Positions 22,598 to 31,599 of a stretch of DNA of 64,000 nt are shown piece by piece. This DNA is from Mycolicibacterium litorale. GTDB taxonomy: Bacteria > Actinomycetota > Actinomycetes > Mycobacteriales > Mycobacteriaceae. Within the stretch, counting starts at the first letter, position 1. Each line of letters starts with the position of its first letter. Below the pieces are notes generated by a model that saw nothing but the letters and a program-made list of their open reading frames with translations, was not told the origin of the DNA and did no database searches. Location: contig NZ_AP023287.1 of assembly GCF_014218295.1 (NCBI RefSeq), forward strand, positions 5,022,001 to 5,086,000, given 5' to 3'. The position numbers were made by a program, and so were the translations under genes.

Positions 22598-23849
22598 GTG
22601 GAACTCGTTGGGCAGGCCATCATCTGGGTGATGATGGGCTTCATGGTGCTCGGCGCGGGCGCCTACATCCTGCGGCCCGGATCCCCACTGGCGGGTGAAT
22701 TCCGGGACGGCATCCTCACCATCGGGCAGATCTTCATCCCGGTGGCAGGGATGATGGGCATCATTCCGCTGCTGGTACCGGCGATCGAGAAGACGATCGG
22801 TCCGATCTACCGGTGGTTGCACTCCGACCCCGCGATCGCGGTCAGCACGTTCCTGCCCAGCGATCAGGGCGCATACGCCCTGATCGCTGGAGGTGGCCGG
22901 AAGTCACTCGGCATGGATCCTGGGATTCACCGTGAGCCTCACCTCGGGCGCGGTGATCGCGTTCTCGATCCCCATCGGGCTGGCGATGCTGAACCGCAAG
23001 TACCACAAGTACATGGCGCTGGGCACCATGTGCGGCTTGCTGGCGATCCCCTTCACCTCGTTGGTGATGGCGCTGGTCCTCATGCAGAGCGGGGTCCTGC
23101 TGCGCGAAGACCTCGACACCTCCGGACCGGGTACGCGGCCGTTCGACCTGTCGGTCGGTGAGGTGCTGCTCAACCTGATCCCGCTCGTCGTCATCATGGT
23201 GGCGCTGGCCCTTGCCCTGAAGTTCTTCACCGATTTCATGGTCAAGGCGTTCCTGGTGTTCGGTAAGGCCATCGTGGTGGTCACCACCATCTCGATGACG
23301 GCCAACGTGGTGGAGTACTTCACCGGTGTGTTCTCGATGGTGTTCGGTTCGTTCCCGCTCGCGCCGTTCATCGCCGATGCGGAGGATCAGTTCCGGGCGC
23401 TCGAGGTGGTCGGCTACATCGGTGTGATGCTGGCGGGCGCGTTCCCCATGGTGTACGCGATCCGCACCGGGCTGGCCAAACCGCTGCAGGCGGTCGGTGA
23501 CCGGTTCGGAGTGTCGGAGTCCGGCATCACCGGCTTCCTCGCCGGTGCGACGAACATCCTCGCGCTGTACCGGATCGTCCCCCTGATGCCGCCACGCGAC
23601 CGCGTGCTGACCATCGCCTTCTCGGTCTGCGCGGCATTCGCCTTCGGCGACTACCTGGCGTTCACGGCGAACTTCCAGCCCAACATGATCGTTCCGATGA
23701 TCGCCGGGAAGCTGGTCGGCGGCGTGATCGCCGTCGGGGTCGCCATGTGGCTGGCGGTGCCGTACCTCAAGCGCTTCGCCGACGAGGACGACGAGGACCC
23801 GGCCGAGGATCCCGAACAGCAGGCAGACCTGGAACCCAACAAGGTCTGA
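22598..23849 (+). pseudogene. eutH: EutH-type transporter gene with a one-base frame break
   Basis: The first frame (GTG at 22598) encodes an EutH-like N-terminus of three to four helices up to P-S-D-Q-G-A-Y-A-L-I-A. The homology then continues in the next frame from V-A-G-S-H-S-A-W-I-L-G to P-E-Q-Q-A-D-L-E-P-N-K-V. Removing one G from GCTGGAGGTG at 22887-22896 would restore A-L-I-A-E-V-A-G-S-H and a protein of about 416 residues, near the usual length of EutH ethanolamine permeases. A perfect 15-bp hairpin ends exactly at the break. It could be a true mutation, a sequencing error at the hairpin, or recoding. The GTG at 22893 has no separate ribosome site of its own beyond the overlapping GGAGGT. 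Confidence 0.75.
22857..22890. repeat. Perfect 15-bp hairpin inside eutH
   Basis: CCAGCGATCAGGGCG (22857-22871), loop CATA, CGCCCTGATCGCTGG (22876-22890). It lies within coding sequence and immediately precedes the point where the reading frame changes. Confidence 0.8.
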
Positions 23850-23856
23850 CATACCT

Positions 23857-23875
23857 GCGGCCGGGGGTCGGCCGC
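23857..23875 (+). terminator. Small hairpin after eutH
   Basis: GCGGCC / GGCCGC arms with a 7-base loop, 8 bases after the eutH stop and before the next gene's leader. A weak terminator candidate with no T tract. Confidence 0.3.
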
Positions 23876-23963
23876 CCCGCGCAATATCGGCGGTACGGCG
23901 GCGACACCGGCCAGTAACGCATCGCTGTTTGCCTGTTCTCACCAGACAGTGATGGGAGAACGT

Positions 23964-25262
23964 ATGACCGGCAAGTTCCATCTGGCGTGGTTCCTCAACT
24001 TCGTCGCCGACGAATGGAACGGACCCTGGGGCGACGGCGGGCGGGACTTCACCGGCGACTTCTACGTCGAGATGGCTCGCGACCTCGAACGCGCCAAGTT
24101 CGACTACGTGCTCATCGAGGACAAGCTCATGGTGTCGACCGCCTACGGCGGCACGATGGAGTACGACCTCAAGCACGGGGTGAACCCCAAACACGATCCG
24201 GTGCCACTGGCGGTGTTGATGGCCAACGCCACCAGCCGACTCGGCGTCGTCCCGACCATGTCGACCAGTTTCTATCCGCCGTTCCTGCTGGCCCGGCTGT
24301 GCAGCACCATCGACCACATCGCCCGCGGCCGGTTCGGCTGGAACGTCGTCACCTCCGGTGAGGACCGCTCCGCGCAGAACTTCGGCCTCGACAAGCTCTA
24401 CGAACACGACGAGCGCTACGCCCGCGCCACCGAGTACCTCGAACTGGTCACCAAGCTGTGGGAGTCGTGGGACCGCGACGCCATCGTGCGCGACCAGGAG
24501 ACCGGAACCTACGCCGACTACACCCGGGTGCGCACCATCGACTTCGAGGGCAAGTACTACAAGTCCCGGGGCCCGCTGAACACCGCTCCGTCGCCGCAGT
24601 ACCGCCCGACCATCGCCCAGGCCGGTGCCTCCCCGCCCGGACGGGAACTGGCCGCCCAGCATGCGGACACGATCGTCGCACCGGCCGACGGCCCGGAGAA
24701 GATGAAGGCCTACCGCGACGACATCCACGCCCGGATGAAGGCCAACGGGCGCGATCCCTCGCACTGCAAGGTGTTCTACCTGGTGTCGCCGATCGTGGCC
24801 GACACCACCGCGGAGGCGTACGCCAAGCGGGAGCGGTGGTTCAACGATCCGCTCTACATCGAGTACATGCTGGCCGAGATCTCCTCGATCACCGAGATCG
24901 ACTTCTCGCAGTTCGACCTCGACAAGCCGCTGCCCGAGGTGTGGACCAACGGTGAACGGGGGTCGCTGGAGAGTTTCGTCGGCCGCGGCAAGGACAAGAC
25001 ACTGCGCGAACTGGTCACCGGCAGCGGAATGACCAGCCACGTCCAATTCACCGGCACCCCAGCCGAAGTCGCGCAGGAGATGGCCGACGTGATGGACGAG
25101 GTCGGCGGTGACGGATATCTGATCACCAGCCCGGTGATGCGGCTCAACCGCCGCTACGTCACCGAGATCACCGACGGCCTGGTGCCGGCGCTGCAGAAAC
25201 TCGGCCGGACTCGCATCGAGTACACCACCGAGATGCTGCGCGACCACCTGCGCGAGTTCTGA
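23964..25262 (+). CDS. NtaA/SnaA/DszA-family FMN-dependent monooxygenase
   Basis: 432 residues from the ATG at 23964, with GGGAG just upstream. Family marks: F-H-L-A-W-F-L-N-F near the start, T-S-F-Y-P-P-F-L-L-A-R near 98, G-R-F-G-W-N-V-V-T-S near 120, N-F-G-L-D near 138 and A-Q-A-G-A-S near 212. The family includes nitrilotriacetate monooxygenase component A and dibenzothiophene sulfone monooxygenase; all use FMNH2 from a separate reductase. A second homologue is at 31600-32922. Next gene starts 1 base after its stop, so it is co-transcribed with the RibBA paralogue and MFS gene. Confidence 0.88.
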   Translation: MTGKFHLAWFLNFVADEWNGPWGDGGRDFTGDFYVEMARDLERAKFDYVLIEDKLMVSTAYGGTMEYDLKHGVNPKHDPVPLAVLMANATSRLGVVPTMSTSFYPPFLLARLCSTIDHIARGRFGWNVVTSGEDRSAQNFGLDKLYEHDERYARATEYLELVTKLWESWDRDAIVRDQETGTYADYTRVRTIDFEGKYYKSRGPLNTAPSPQYRPTIAQAGASPPGRELAAQHADTIVAPADGPEKMKAYRDDIHARMKANGRDPSHCKVFYLVSPIVADTTAEAYAKRERWFNDPLYIEYMLAEISSITEIDFSQFDLDKPLPEVWTNGERGSLESFVGRGKDKTLRELVTGSGMTSHVQFTGTPAEVAQEMADVMDEVGGDGYLITSPVMRLNRRYVTEITDGLVPALQKLGRTRIEYTTEMLRDHLREF

Positions 25263-25263
25263 C

Positions 25264-26460
25264 GTGTCGCTGATCGGGCTCCGCCGACGTGGGCAGAGCG
25301 CCGACGCGCCGCACGCAACCGTCGACGAAGCCGTCGCCGCGCTGCGCCGCGGGCAGATGGTGATCACCGTCGACGGTGAAAGCCCCGAGGACTACGGCGA
25401 TCTCACGCTCGCAGCCGCGCATGCCACGGCCGGCCGGATCGCGTTCATGGTGCGCCACACCGGCGGTATCCTCGCGGTGCCGATGACGGCGGGCGATCTC
25501 GACCGGCTGCAACTGCCGCCGATGGTGGCGGTGAGCGAAGACCCGCGCGGCACCGGGTACGCGGTGTCGGTGAACGCGCGGACCGGCATCGGCGGCGGGG
25601 TCTCGGCAGCCGACCGGGCCCGCACCATCGCCCTGCTCGCCGACCCCGGGACCAGAGCGACCGATCTGAGCCGGCCCGGGTACGTGTTCCCGCTGCGGGC
25701 CGTCGACGGTGGGGTGCTGCGCCGGTCCGGGCACACCGAGGCGGCCGTCGACCTCGCCCGGCTGGCGGAGCTGCCCCCGGCGGCGGTGATCGGTGAGATC
25801 GTCGACGACGACGGAACCCTGGTGCGGGGCGGGCGGTTGCGGGCGTTCGCCGCCGCGCACGGGCTGCCGATCGTGACGGTCGCGGACCTCATCGCCTACC
25901 GGCACCGCACCGAGCGGCTCGTCGAGTTCAGGGCCGCCAGCCGCATGCCGACGCGCTACGGCGATTTCCAGGCCCACGGCTTCGAGTCGGTGCTCGACGG
26001 CCGTGAGCACATCGCGCTGGTGCTGGGGGACGTGATGGAGGACGGGGCAGGCCGATACCGGACCCCCACCCTGGTGCGGGTGCAGTCGGAGTGCCTGACG
26101 GGCAACGTCTTCGGCTCGGCGGGATGTGACTGCGATGCGCAACTGCGGCACGCCATGGAGGCTGTCGCCTCGGAGGGACGCGGCGTCGTGGTGTACCTGC
26201 GGGGGCACGACGGCGGCCGGGCCGGACTCCTCCCGAAGGGGCATCGCGGTGAAGGGAGCCAACCGGCCGACGCGCGCGACTACGGCATCGGGGCCCAGAT
26301 CCTCGCCCACCTCGGCGTGCGGCGCATGCGGCTGCTGACGAACAACCCCGTCAAACGCGTGGGACTGGAGGCCTACGGACTCGAGATCACCGAAGCGGTG
26401 CCGGTTCCCGGACGGCTCGGCCACGAACCGAGCACCGGCCAGACCGCCACTGCCTGGTGA
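25264..26460 (+). CDS. Divergent RibBA-like protein (DHBP synthase/GTP cyclohydrolase II paralogue)
   Basis: 398 residues with both domains in the RibBA order. The DHBP-synthase half (1-200) keeps S-A-A-D-R-A-R-T-I, F-P-L-R-A and G-H-T-E-A-A-V-D-L-A-R-L but has D-G-E-S-P-E-D-Y-G-D where active enzymes read D-D-E-D-R-E-N-E-G-D. The cyclohydrolase half keeps the zinc pattern S-E-C-L-T-G-N and G-C-D-C and the R-D-Y-G-I-G-A-Q-I-L segment, but has H-D-G-G-R-A-G-L-L instead of E-G-R-G/N-I-G-L and lacks about 15-20 residues after it. It is thus probably not a normal riboflavin enzyme. It may supply or sense flavin for the monooxygenases, or have taken a new function. Confidence 0.8.
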   Translation: MSLIGLRRRGQSADAPHATVDEAVAALRRGQMVITVDGESPEDYGDLTLAAAHATAGRIAFMVRHTGGILAVPMTAGDLDRLQLPPMVAVSEDPRGTGYAVSVNARTGIGGGVSAADRARTIALLADPGTRATDLSRPGYVFPLRAVDGGVLRRSGHTEAAVDLARLAELPPAAVIGEIVDDDGTLVRGGRLRAFAAAHGLPIVTVADLIAYRHRTERLVEFRAASRMPTRYGDFQAHGFESVLDGREHIALVLGDVMEDGAGRYRTPTLVRVQSECLTGNVFGSAGCDCDAQLRHAMEAVASEGRGVVVYLRGHDGGRAGLLPKGHRGEGSQPADARDYGIGAQILAHLGVRRMRLLTNNPVKRVGLEAYGLEITEAVPVPGRLGHEPSTGQTATAW

Positions 26461-27668
26461 CGGCCAACGCCGTCGCCCGGTGCCGCGGATTCCTGCCACT
26501 GATGGTGGCAGCGGGGGCCACCCTGGCGCTCACCGCCCCACTGGAAGTGCTGTTCGTTCGTGAGATCTCGCGGAGCAGCGTGTACATCGGGGTGTTCATG
26601 CTCGGCGCGGCTGCCGGCGTGATCGCCGTCGACGTGTTCGGATCGCGGTTCGTCCCCGCGCTCGACGCACGGATGGCCTTGGCGGTCGGGCTGGGGCTCT
26701 TCGGGCTCGCCTGTATCGGGATGGGGCTCGCGCCGGGCGGCATGCCGCTGCTGGCGGCGCGCGTCCTGCAGGGACTCGGCGGCGGGATCGTCCTCGGGGC
26801 GGGTCTGCAGGCGGCGGTGCGGTTACCGGATGCCACGGCCGACCTCGCACGGTCTCTGGGACGGTTCAACGTGGCGTTCCTGTTCGGCGGCGCGGTCGCC
26901 TCGCCCGGCGGTCTGCTGGTCGCCGGGCTCGTCGACGGCCGGATCGGCTATCAGGTCGCACTGGTGGGCACCGGGGTGCTGGCGCTGCTGGTCGCCACCG
27001 GAGTGGCCGTCGCTCTCCCCCGGCTGTCGGCGCCTGCCGGCAGTGCACCACCGCGGATCGGCCTGCCGCGTCTCGACCGCACACCCGGCGGCGGCGCCGC
27101 CCTCGTTCTGGCGATGAGCGGTGAGTTCCTGCGCGGCGGGGTGTTGTTCACCGCGCTGCCATTGGCCGGCGCGGCCCGCGGCCATGCGGTCGCCACGATC
27201 ACGGTGGCCGTCGCCCTGATGTCGGCTGTCGAGATCGTCGCGCTGTCGCTGGCGTACCGGCTCATCCGCCACACCGGGGTGATGAGGATGCTCGTCGCCT
27301 CGTTCCTCCTCGGCACCCTGTGTTCTGTGGCGCTGGCCCTGACCGCCGGGTCGGCGGCCTATCTGGTGGTGTCGGCGCTGCTCGGAGTGACGCTCGCGGG
27401 TGCCACCGCCGCGCTGCCGGTGATGATCGTCGACCAGGTCGGCGAATCCTCCACAGGGCTGGCGACGTTCCGCATCTCGGCCGGCATCGGGCTGCTCACC
27501 GGATCCGTCGGGTGTGCCGTCGTGGGCGCCCAGCTCGGTGTCGCGGCACTTTTCGCCGCGACCGCCGTGGTCCTGTCGGGCTGTGCCTACCTCGCCCATC
27601 TCGTGGGCGCACGTAACTCCGCCGACTCGGCCACGCCCGGGTCCGGTAACAATCGCCTGCTCCAATGA
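26457..27668 (+). CDS. MFS transporter
   Basis: 403 residues, hydrophobic throughout, with about 12 predicted helices. The helix 2-3 loop D-V-F-G-S-R-F-V-P-A-L-D is a degenerate form of the MFS motif A, and R-V-L-Q-G-L-G-G-G near 102 matches motif in helix 4. The GTG start overlaps the RibBA-like stop (GTGA), tying it to that operon. It may import the substrate or export a product or flavin; no signature decides. Confidence 0.8.
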   Translation: MTANAVARCRGFLPLMVAAGATLALTAPLEVLFVREISRSSVYIGVFMLGAAAGVIAVDVFGSRFVPALDARMALAVGLGLFGLACIGMGLAPGGMPLLAARVLQGLGGGIVLGAGLQAAVRLPDATADLARSLGRFNVAFLFGGAVASPGGLLVAGLVDGRIGYQVALVGTGVLALLVATGVAVALPRLSAPAGSAPPRIGLPRLDRTPGGGAALVLAMSGEFLRGGVLFTALPLAGAARGHAVATITVAVALMSAVEIVALSLAYRLIRHTGVMRMLVASFLLGTLCSVALALTAGSAAYLVVSALLGVTLAGATAALPVMIVDQVGESSTGLATFRISAGIGLLTGSVGCAVVGAQLGVAALFAATAVVLSGCAYLAHLVGARNSADSATPGSGNNRLLQ

Positions 27669-27701
27669 CTGCCTGAGCAACGGGGAAAGGACTGATCGCG
27701 C

Positions 27702-28472
27702 GTGCCAGGAGCAGAACGAGCAGCGTCCGGTGGGTGCCGAAACCGGTTGCGCCCCGTTGAGCCGACGCGGCCGGAAGTCGCCTATCAGCGACAGCGGCAG
27801 AGTCCCGACCGGCTCAACAACTCGCCGCGGCGCACCTACGATCTGCTGCGCTCCACGCTGGTCACCTCGGGCGGCAGGCCGCTGCTCGTCGAGCACGAGT
27901 TGACCGACGCGCTGTCGGCGAGCCGCAACACCGTTCGCGCGGTGCTGCAGCAACTCGCGCGTGAGGGACTGGTCACCCGCGAGCCCAAGAACGGCACCCG
28001 CGCCATCGGCGCGTTGGTCCTGCCCATCGACGAACTGACCCCCGTCGAGGCGCGCCTGCTCGAACGCCGGCCCCTGGGTTGCCCACCGCTGGTGCGTGAC
28101 CGCCTGAACCTGCCGGTGGGGTGGACGGTGTTGCTGACCGAGGCGGTGCTCTTGCAAGACGGCCTGCCACTGGGCATCTCGGTCAACTACGTGGCCCTGG
28201 GCGAGGAACAGTCGCTCGACATCGACGAACCCGACGTCATCCACATCCTCGAGAAGAAGCTCGGATTGCGTATCGGCGGCAGCCGCACCACGATCGGTGC
28301 CGTCGCCGCCGACGAGCAGACGGCCGAACTGGTCGGCGTGGAGTTCGGCGCCCCGCTGGTCTGGCTCGAGGACGTCATCGAAGACGATTCCGGGCAGCCG
28401 CGTGCGCTATCGCAGCTACGGCTGCGCGGCGACCGAGTGGCCTTCTCCGCCAACGCCTACCGCACCGCTTGA
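27702..28472 (+). CDS. GntR/HutC-family regulator
   Basis: 256 residues from the GTG at 27702; the first 40 look unstructured, so a later start is possible. The winged helix runs from about 42 to 105 (S-A-S-R-N-T-V-R-A-V-L-Q-Q-L, G-L-V-T-R-E-P-K-N-G-T), followed by a UTRA effector domain (L-T-E-A-V-L-L-Q-D-G-L-P-L-G near 148). HutC-type proteins repress transport and catabolic operons and respond to small metabolites. It stands between the monooxygenase-ribBA-MFS operon and the convergent MFS/ABC genes and could control either. Its last 57 bases overlap the 3' end of the next gene on the other strand. Confidence 0.85.
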   Translation: MPGAERAASGGCRNRLRPVEPTRPEVAYQRQRQSPDRLNNSPRRTYDLLRSTLVTSGGRPLLVEHELTDALSASRNTVRAVLQQLAREGLVTREPKNGTRAIGALVLPIDELTPVEARLLERRPLGCPPLVRDRLNLPVGWTVLLTEAVLLQDGLPLGISVNYVALGEEQSLDIDEPDVIHILEKKLGLRIGGSRTTIGAVAADEQTAELVGVEFGAPLVWLEDVIEDDSGQPRALSQLRLRGDRVAFSANAYRTA

Positions 28473-29669
28473 CGGAACCGCCGCCGCTGGTGGCCCCAGC
28501 AGTCGGCGGTTGAGCACGATGGTGGCGCCGAGTGCGGCCAGCCCGGCCAGGCCGGTCGCCAGCATCGCCCGTTGCGGTCCCAGCAGGCTGGAGGTGACGC
28601 CGAGGACCACCATGCCCGTCGGCAGCGCCACCCCGATGGTGGTGGTGAGCAGCCCGAACGCGGCGGCCCGGTCATGGGCGGCGACGGAGGCCACCGGCAG
28701 GGTGGCCTGCGTCGAGCTGAACAACCCCTGACCCACGCCGGCCAGCCCGAGGGCGAGCAGCGCGACGGACAGCAACGGCGTGGCGGCCAGCACGCAGAGA
28801 CCGGCCAGGCACAGCGCCACGCCGACGGCGTACGCGGCCAGTGGCCGGCGCAACGGCCGCAGCACCAACAACGTGGCCACCGCGAGCTGCACCATGCCGG
28901 CCGTCGAGCCGATCACGCCGGTCATCGAGGCGCCGGCACCGAGATGCTCGGCGATCACCGGCACGAGCGGGATGAACGCGAAGTAGCAGAGGTTGCAGAT
29001 CACCGTCACCAGCAGCGTGACCGTCAGCGCCCGCGAGCGGCGCAACAATTGCCAATTCGCCTGCGGCGCAGCCATGGCCACCATGTCGGGTGGCGCGGAC
29101 AGATGACGCGTAGACAGCCACAACAACGGTACCGACCCCGCCAGCAGTACCGCCAGCACACCGAACGAGGCGCCCAGCCCGAAGGCCCCGATGCTGACGC
29201 CACCCAACAGTGGACCTGCCATCATCGCGCTCGCCATCCCGGTCACCTCGGCGTTGAGGACCTTCGTGGCACGCGCTTCACCGCCGACCCGCAACAGCAG
29301 CTCACGCTGCGCGGTCATGTTGACCATGCCGCCGACCCCGTAGGCCAGCTCGAACGGATACACCATCCACGTCTGCACGGCGCCCGACCCGACGAGCAGA
29401 GCCATCGCCACCGATACCGGCAACAGCGCGATCTCGGTGAGCAGCACCAGCTTCCGGGTGTCGAGACCGCGGCGCAGGCACCCCGCGACGAAGGTACCCA
29501 ACAGCATCGGTGCGAACATCGCCACCCCGACGGACTGGTTGGCGATCGGATGTGCGCCCAGCTCCGTCACGAGGTAGGTGCCGAGGAACAGCCCGCTCCA
29601 CCGGGTCACGTGCCACAGCCAGGAACTGATCAGCAGCCACGCCAGCGGCTTTCGTCCGGTCTGCGTCAG
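28416..29669 (-). CDS. MFS transporter, probable CTG start
   Basis: About 417 residues with some 12 helices; G-M-V-N-M-T-A-Q-R-E-L-L-L-R in the central part is typical of enterobactin-exporter-like MFS proteins. A GTG at 29609 would start inside the first helix (S-W-L-W-H-V-T-R-W). The frame is open upstream to T-Q-T-G-R-K-P-L-A-W-L-L, and the codon there is CTG at 29669, overlapping the permease stop as CTGA and preceded by GAGGG at 7 bases. That gives a complete first helix and the same overlap style as its neighbours, so CTG is preferred. Likely co-transcribed with the ABC permeases. Confidence 0.7.
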   Translation of the reverse strand: MTQTGRKPLAWLLISSWLWHVTRWSGLFLGTYLVTELGAHPIANQSVGVAMFAPMLLGTFVAGCLRRGLDTRKLVLLTEIALLPVSVAMALLVGSGAVQTWMVYPFELAYGVGGMVNMTAQRELLLRVGGEARATKVLNAEVTGMASAMMAGPLLGGVSIGAFGLGASFGVLAVLLAGSVPLLWLSTRHLSAPPDMVAMAAPQANWQLLRRSRALTVTLLVTVICNLCYFAFIPLVPVIAEHLGAGASMTGVIGSTAGMVQLAVATLLVLRPLRRPLAAYAVGVALCLAGLCVLAATPLLSVALLALGLAGVGQGLFSSTQATLPVASVAAHDRAAAFGLLTTTIGVALPTGMVVLGVTSSLLGPQRAMLATGLAGLAALGATIVLNRRLLGPPAAAVPSSGAVGVGGEGHSVAAQP

Positions 29670-30661
29670 AGCGCGACCCTCGGATCGGCGAGCGACTGCA
29701 ACGCGTCGACCACGATGTTGGTCATCACGTACAGCAACCCGATCACCAGTGTCACACCGGCGATCGCGTTGAAGTCCGCCTTGTCGATCGCCCTGGCGAT
29801 GTAGAACCCGATACCCGGGCGCGCAAAGATCAACTCGACCAGGATGCAGTTGCCGACCATCACCGCGATCTGCAGCCCCACCAGCGCGAGCACGGGCCCC
29901 AGTGAATTGCGGGCGGTGTGCATGAACAGGATCCGCTTCTCGCTGAGGCCCTTCGCGCGGACGGTGCGGGTGTGGTCGGCGCGCATCGTCGTCTCCAGGC
30001 TGCTGCGCAGGACGCGTCCCACCGCCACCGCGGGTGTCAGCGCCAGGCAGAACGCCGGGAGGATCAGGTGGTAGAGCCCGTCGGCGAAGACGTCCGGCCG
30101 ACCGGCGAGCAGACTGTCGAGGAGCAGGAAGTGCGTTGGACCCGTGGGCGCGTCGTCATACGACGTCTCCCCCGTCACCGGCAGGATGTTCAGGTAGCGG
30201 TAGAACACCAGCATGCCCAGCAGGCAGGCGAGGAACACGGGAACCGACGCACCGGAGACCATCACCACGCGCAGGACACCGGACCCGCGCCAGCCCTGCG
30301 CGGTCGCCAGACCGAGCAGCGCTCCGATGACGACGGTGAAGATCATCGCCACCAGAAGCAGTTCCAGGGTGACCGGCAGGAACGTGGTGATGTCGGAGAG
30401 CACGGGCGTGCGGGTGAGGCTCGACTGGCCGAGATCGCCCTGCAGCGCGTTGACGAGATAATTCCAGAACTGCACGATCAGCGGACGGTCGTAGCCGAGT
30501 TCGTGTCGGGCGGCGGCGTACACCTCGGGGGAGGCCTTCGCGCCGACGACGGCCGCCACCGGATCGACCGGCGCCACCTGCTGCAGGATGAAAACCGCGA
30601 GCACAAGCACGAAGAGCACGGGAATCGCACCGAGCAGGCGCCGGGGCAGGACGGTCAGCAT
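29666..30661 (-). CDS. ABC transporter permease, DppB type
   Basis: 331 residues. An N-terminal helix (L-G-A-I-P-V-L-F-V-L-V-L-A) is followed by a large periplasmic loop with L-G-Y-D-R-P-L-I-V-Q-F-W, five more helices, and the inner-membrane coupling segment R-T-V-R-A-K-G-L-S-E-K-R-I near 245. This is the standard first permease of peptide/nickel (PepT) importers. ATG at 30661 overlaps the stop of the second permease. It works with the permease at 30661, the fused ATPase at 32955 and the binding lipoprotein at 36269. Confidence 0.92.
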   Translation of the reverse strand: MLTVLPRRLLGAIPVLFVLVLAVFILQQVAPVDPVAAVVGAKASPEVYAAARHELGYDRPLIVQFWNYLVNALQGDLGQSSLTRTPVLSDITTFLPVTLELLLVAMIFTVVIGALLGLATAQGWRGSGVLRVVMVSGASVPVFLACLLGMLVFYRYLNILPVTGETSYDDAPTGPTHFLLLDSLLAGRPDVFADGLYHLILPAFCLALTPAVAVGRVLRSSLETTMRADHTRTVRAKGLSEKRILFMHTARNSLGPVLALVGLQIAVMVGNCILVELIFARPGIGFYIARAIDKADFNAIAGVTLVIGLLYVMTNIVVDALQSLADPRVAL

Positions 30662-31539
30662 CAGCGGTCCCGGATGCGGTCGCGCAGCGCGTCGCCGGCG
30701 AAGTTGGCGACGATCGCGATCAGCGCCACCGCCGCGGCCGGCATGATCGGGATCCACCACGCGCTGAAGATGTAGGTGACACCCTGAGCGCTCATCGACC
30801 CCAGTTCGGGCGCCGGCTGCGGGGCGCCCAGGCCCAGGAACGACAGGCTCGCCAGCATCAGCACGAGTGCCGCGACGTCGAGGCTCGCCGTCACGATCGT
30901 CACGGGAACCGCGCCGGGCAATAGGTGTCGGCGCAGTTGGCGTCGACGACTCACCCCGCCGACCCGAGCGGCCTCCATGTGCGGGGAGGCCCGCAGTTTG
31001 CGGACTTCTGACCGCACGATCCTGGCGTAGAGCGGCCACCAGACGATGGCGACGCCGATCAGCGTGTGCGTGTACGACCGGCCGAGGGCGGCCACTACGG
31101 CGAGCGCCAGGATCGGGCCGGGCAGCGCCAGGAACGCATCGGTGATCCGCATCAGCACGGTGTCGACCCAGCCGCCGCTGGCCCCGGCGACCAATCCGAC
31201 GAGCCCACCGAACACGACCGAGAAGGCGACCACCGCAAGCGCACCGAACCAGCTCGTCTGCATACCGCACAGCACCCTGCTGAGGACGTCACGACCCACC
31301 GTGTCCGTGCCGAGCAGGTTTGCGCCGCTGGGTGCGGACATCGGTTTGCCGACGGCCAGCAGCGGGTCGAACGGTGCGATCTGCCTGGCGAAAATGGTCA
31401 CCAGGAACAGCACCGCCAGCGCACCGAAGGCGATGTAGCCGGCCACCGGCGTGCCCTGGAAGTACTGCCGGGTCGCCAGCCCCAGCCGTCCCCGGTACCG
31501 GACCAGCCCGGTGGGTACGTAATACTCCGCAACCGCCAT
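30661..31539 (-). CDS. ABC transporter permease, DppC type
   Basis: 292 residues from the ATG at 31539 (a longer frame starts at 31581 without a ribosome site; GAGGAGACGTCA precedes the chosen ATG). Motifs: L-L-G-T-D-T-V-G-R-D-V-L-S-R-V-L near 80, and the coupling loop E-A-A-R-V-G-G-V-S-R-R-R near 187 with a second F-L-G-L-G-A-P-Q-P-A-P-E near 235, as in DppC/OppC. It pairs with the DppB-type permease in a peptide/nickel-family importer. Confidence 0.92.
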   Translation of the reverse strand: MAVAEYYVPTGLVRYRGRLGLATRQYFQGTPVAGYIAFGALAVLFLVTIFARQIAPFDPLLAVGKPMSAPSGANLLGTDTVGRDVLSRVLCGMQTSWFGALAVVAFSVVFGGLVGLVAGASGGWVDTVLMRITDAFLALPGPILALAVVAALGRSYTHTLIGVAIVWWPLYARIVRSEVRKLRASPHMEAARVGGVSRRRQLRRHLLPGAVPVTIVTASLDVAALVLMLASLSFLGLGAPQPAPELGSMSAQGVTYIFSAWWIPIMPAAAVALIAIVANFAGDALRDRIRDR

Positions 31540-31599
31540 TGACGTCTCCTCATGGTGGTGGAACCGGGTGCGCCCGGACAACGGTGGCCGGGCGCGGGA

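Noticed and set aside
22842..22900. Programmed frameshifting in eutH as the main explanation
   Set aside because: No slippery heptamer or stop-codon-type +1 site is present; an indel or sequencing error is simpler, so it is kept only as a possibility.
22842..25367. 841-residue minus-strand open frame opposite eutH and the monooxygenase
   Set aside because: Full of His/Arg/Gln-rich shadow sequence, and the opposite strand encodes clear protein families.
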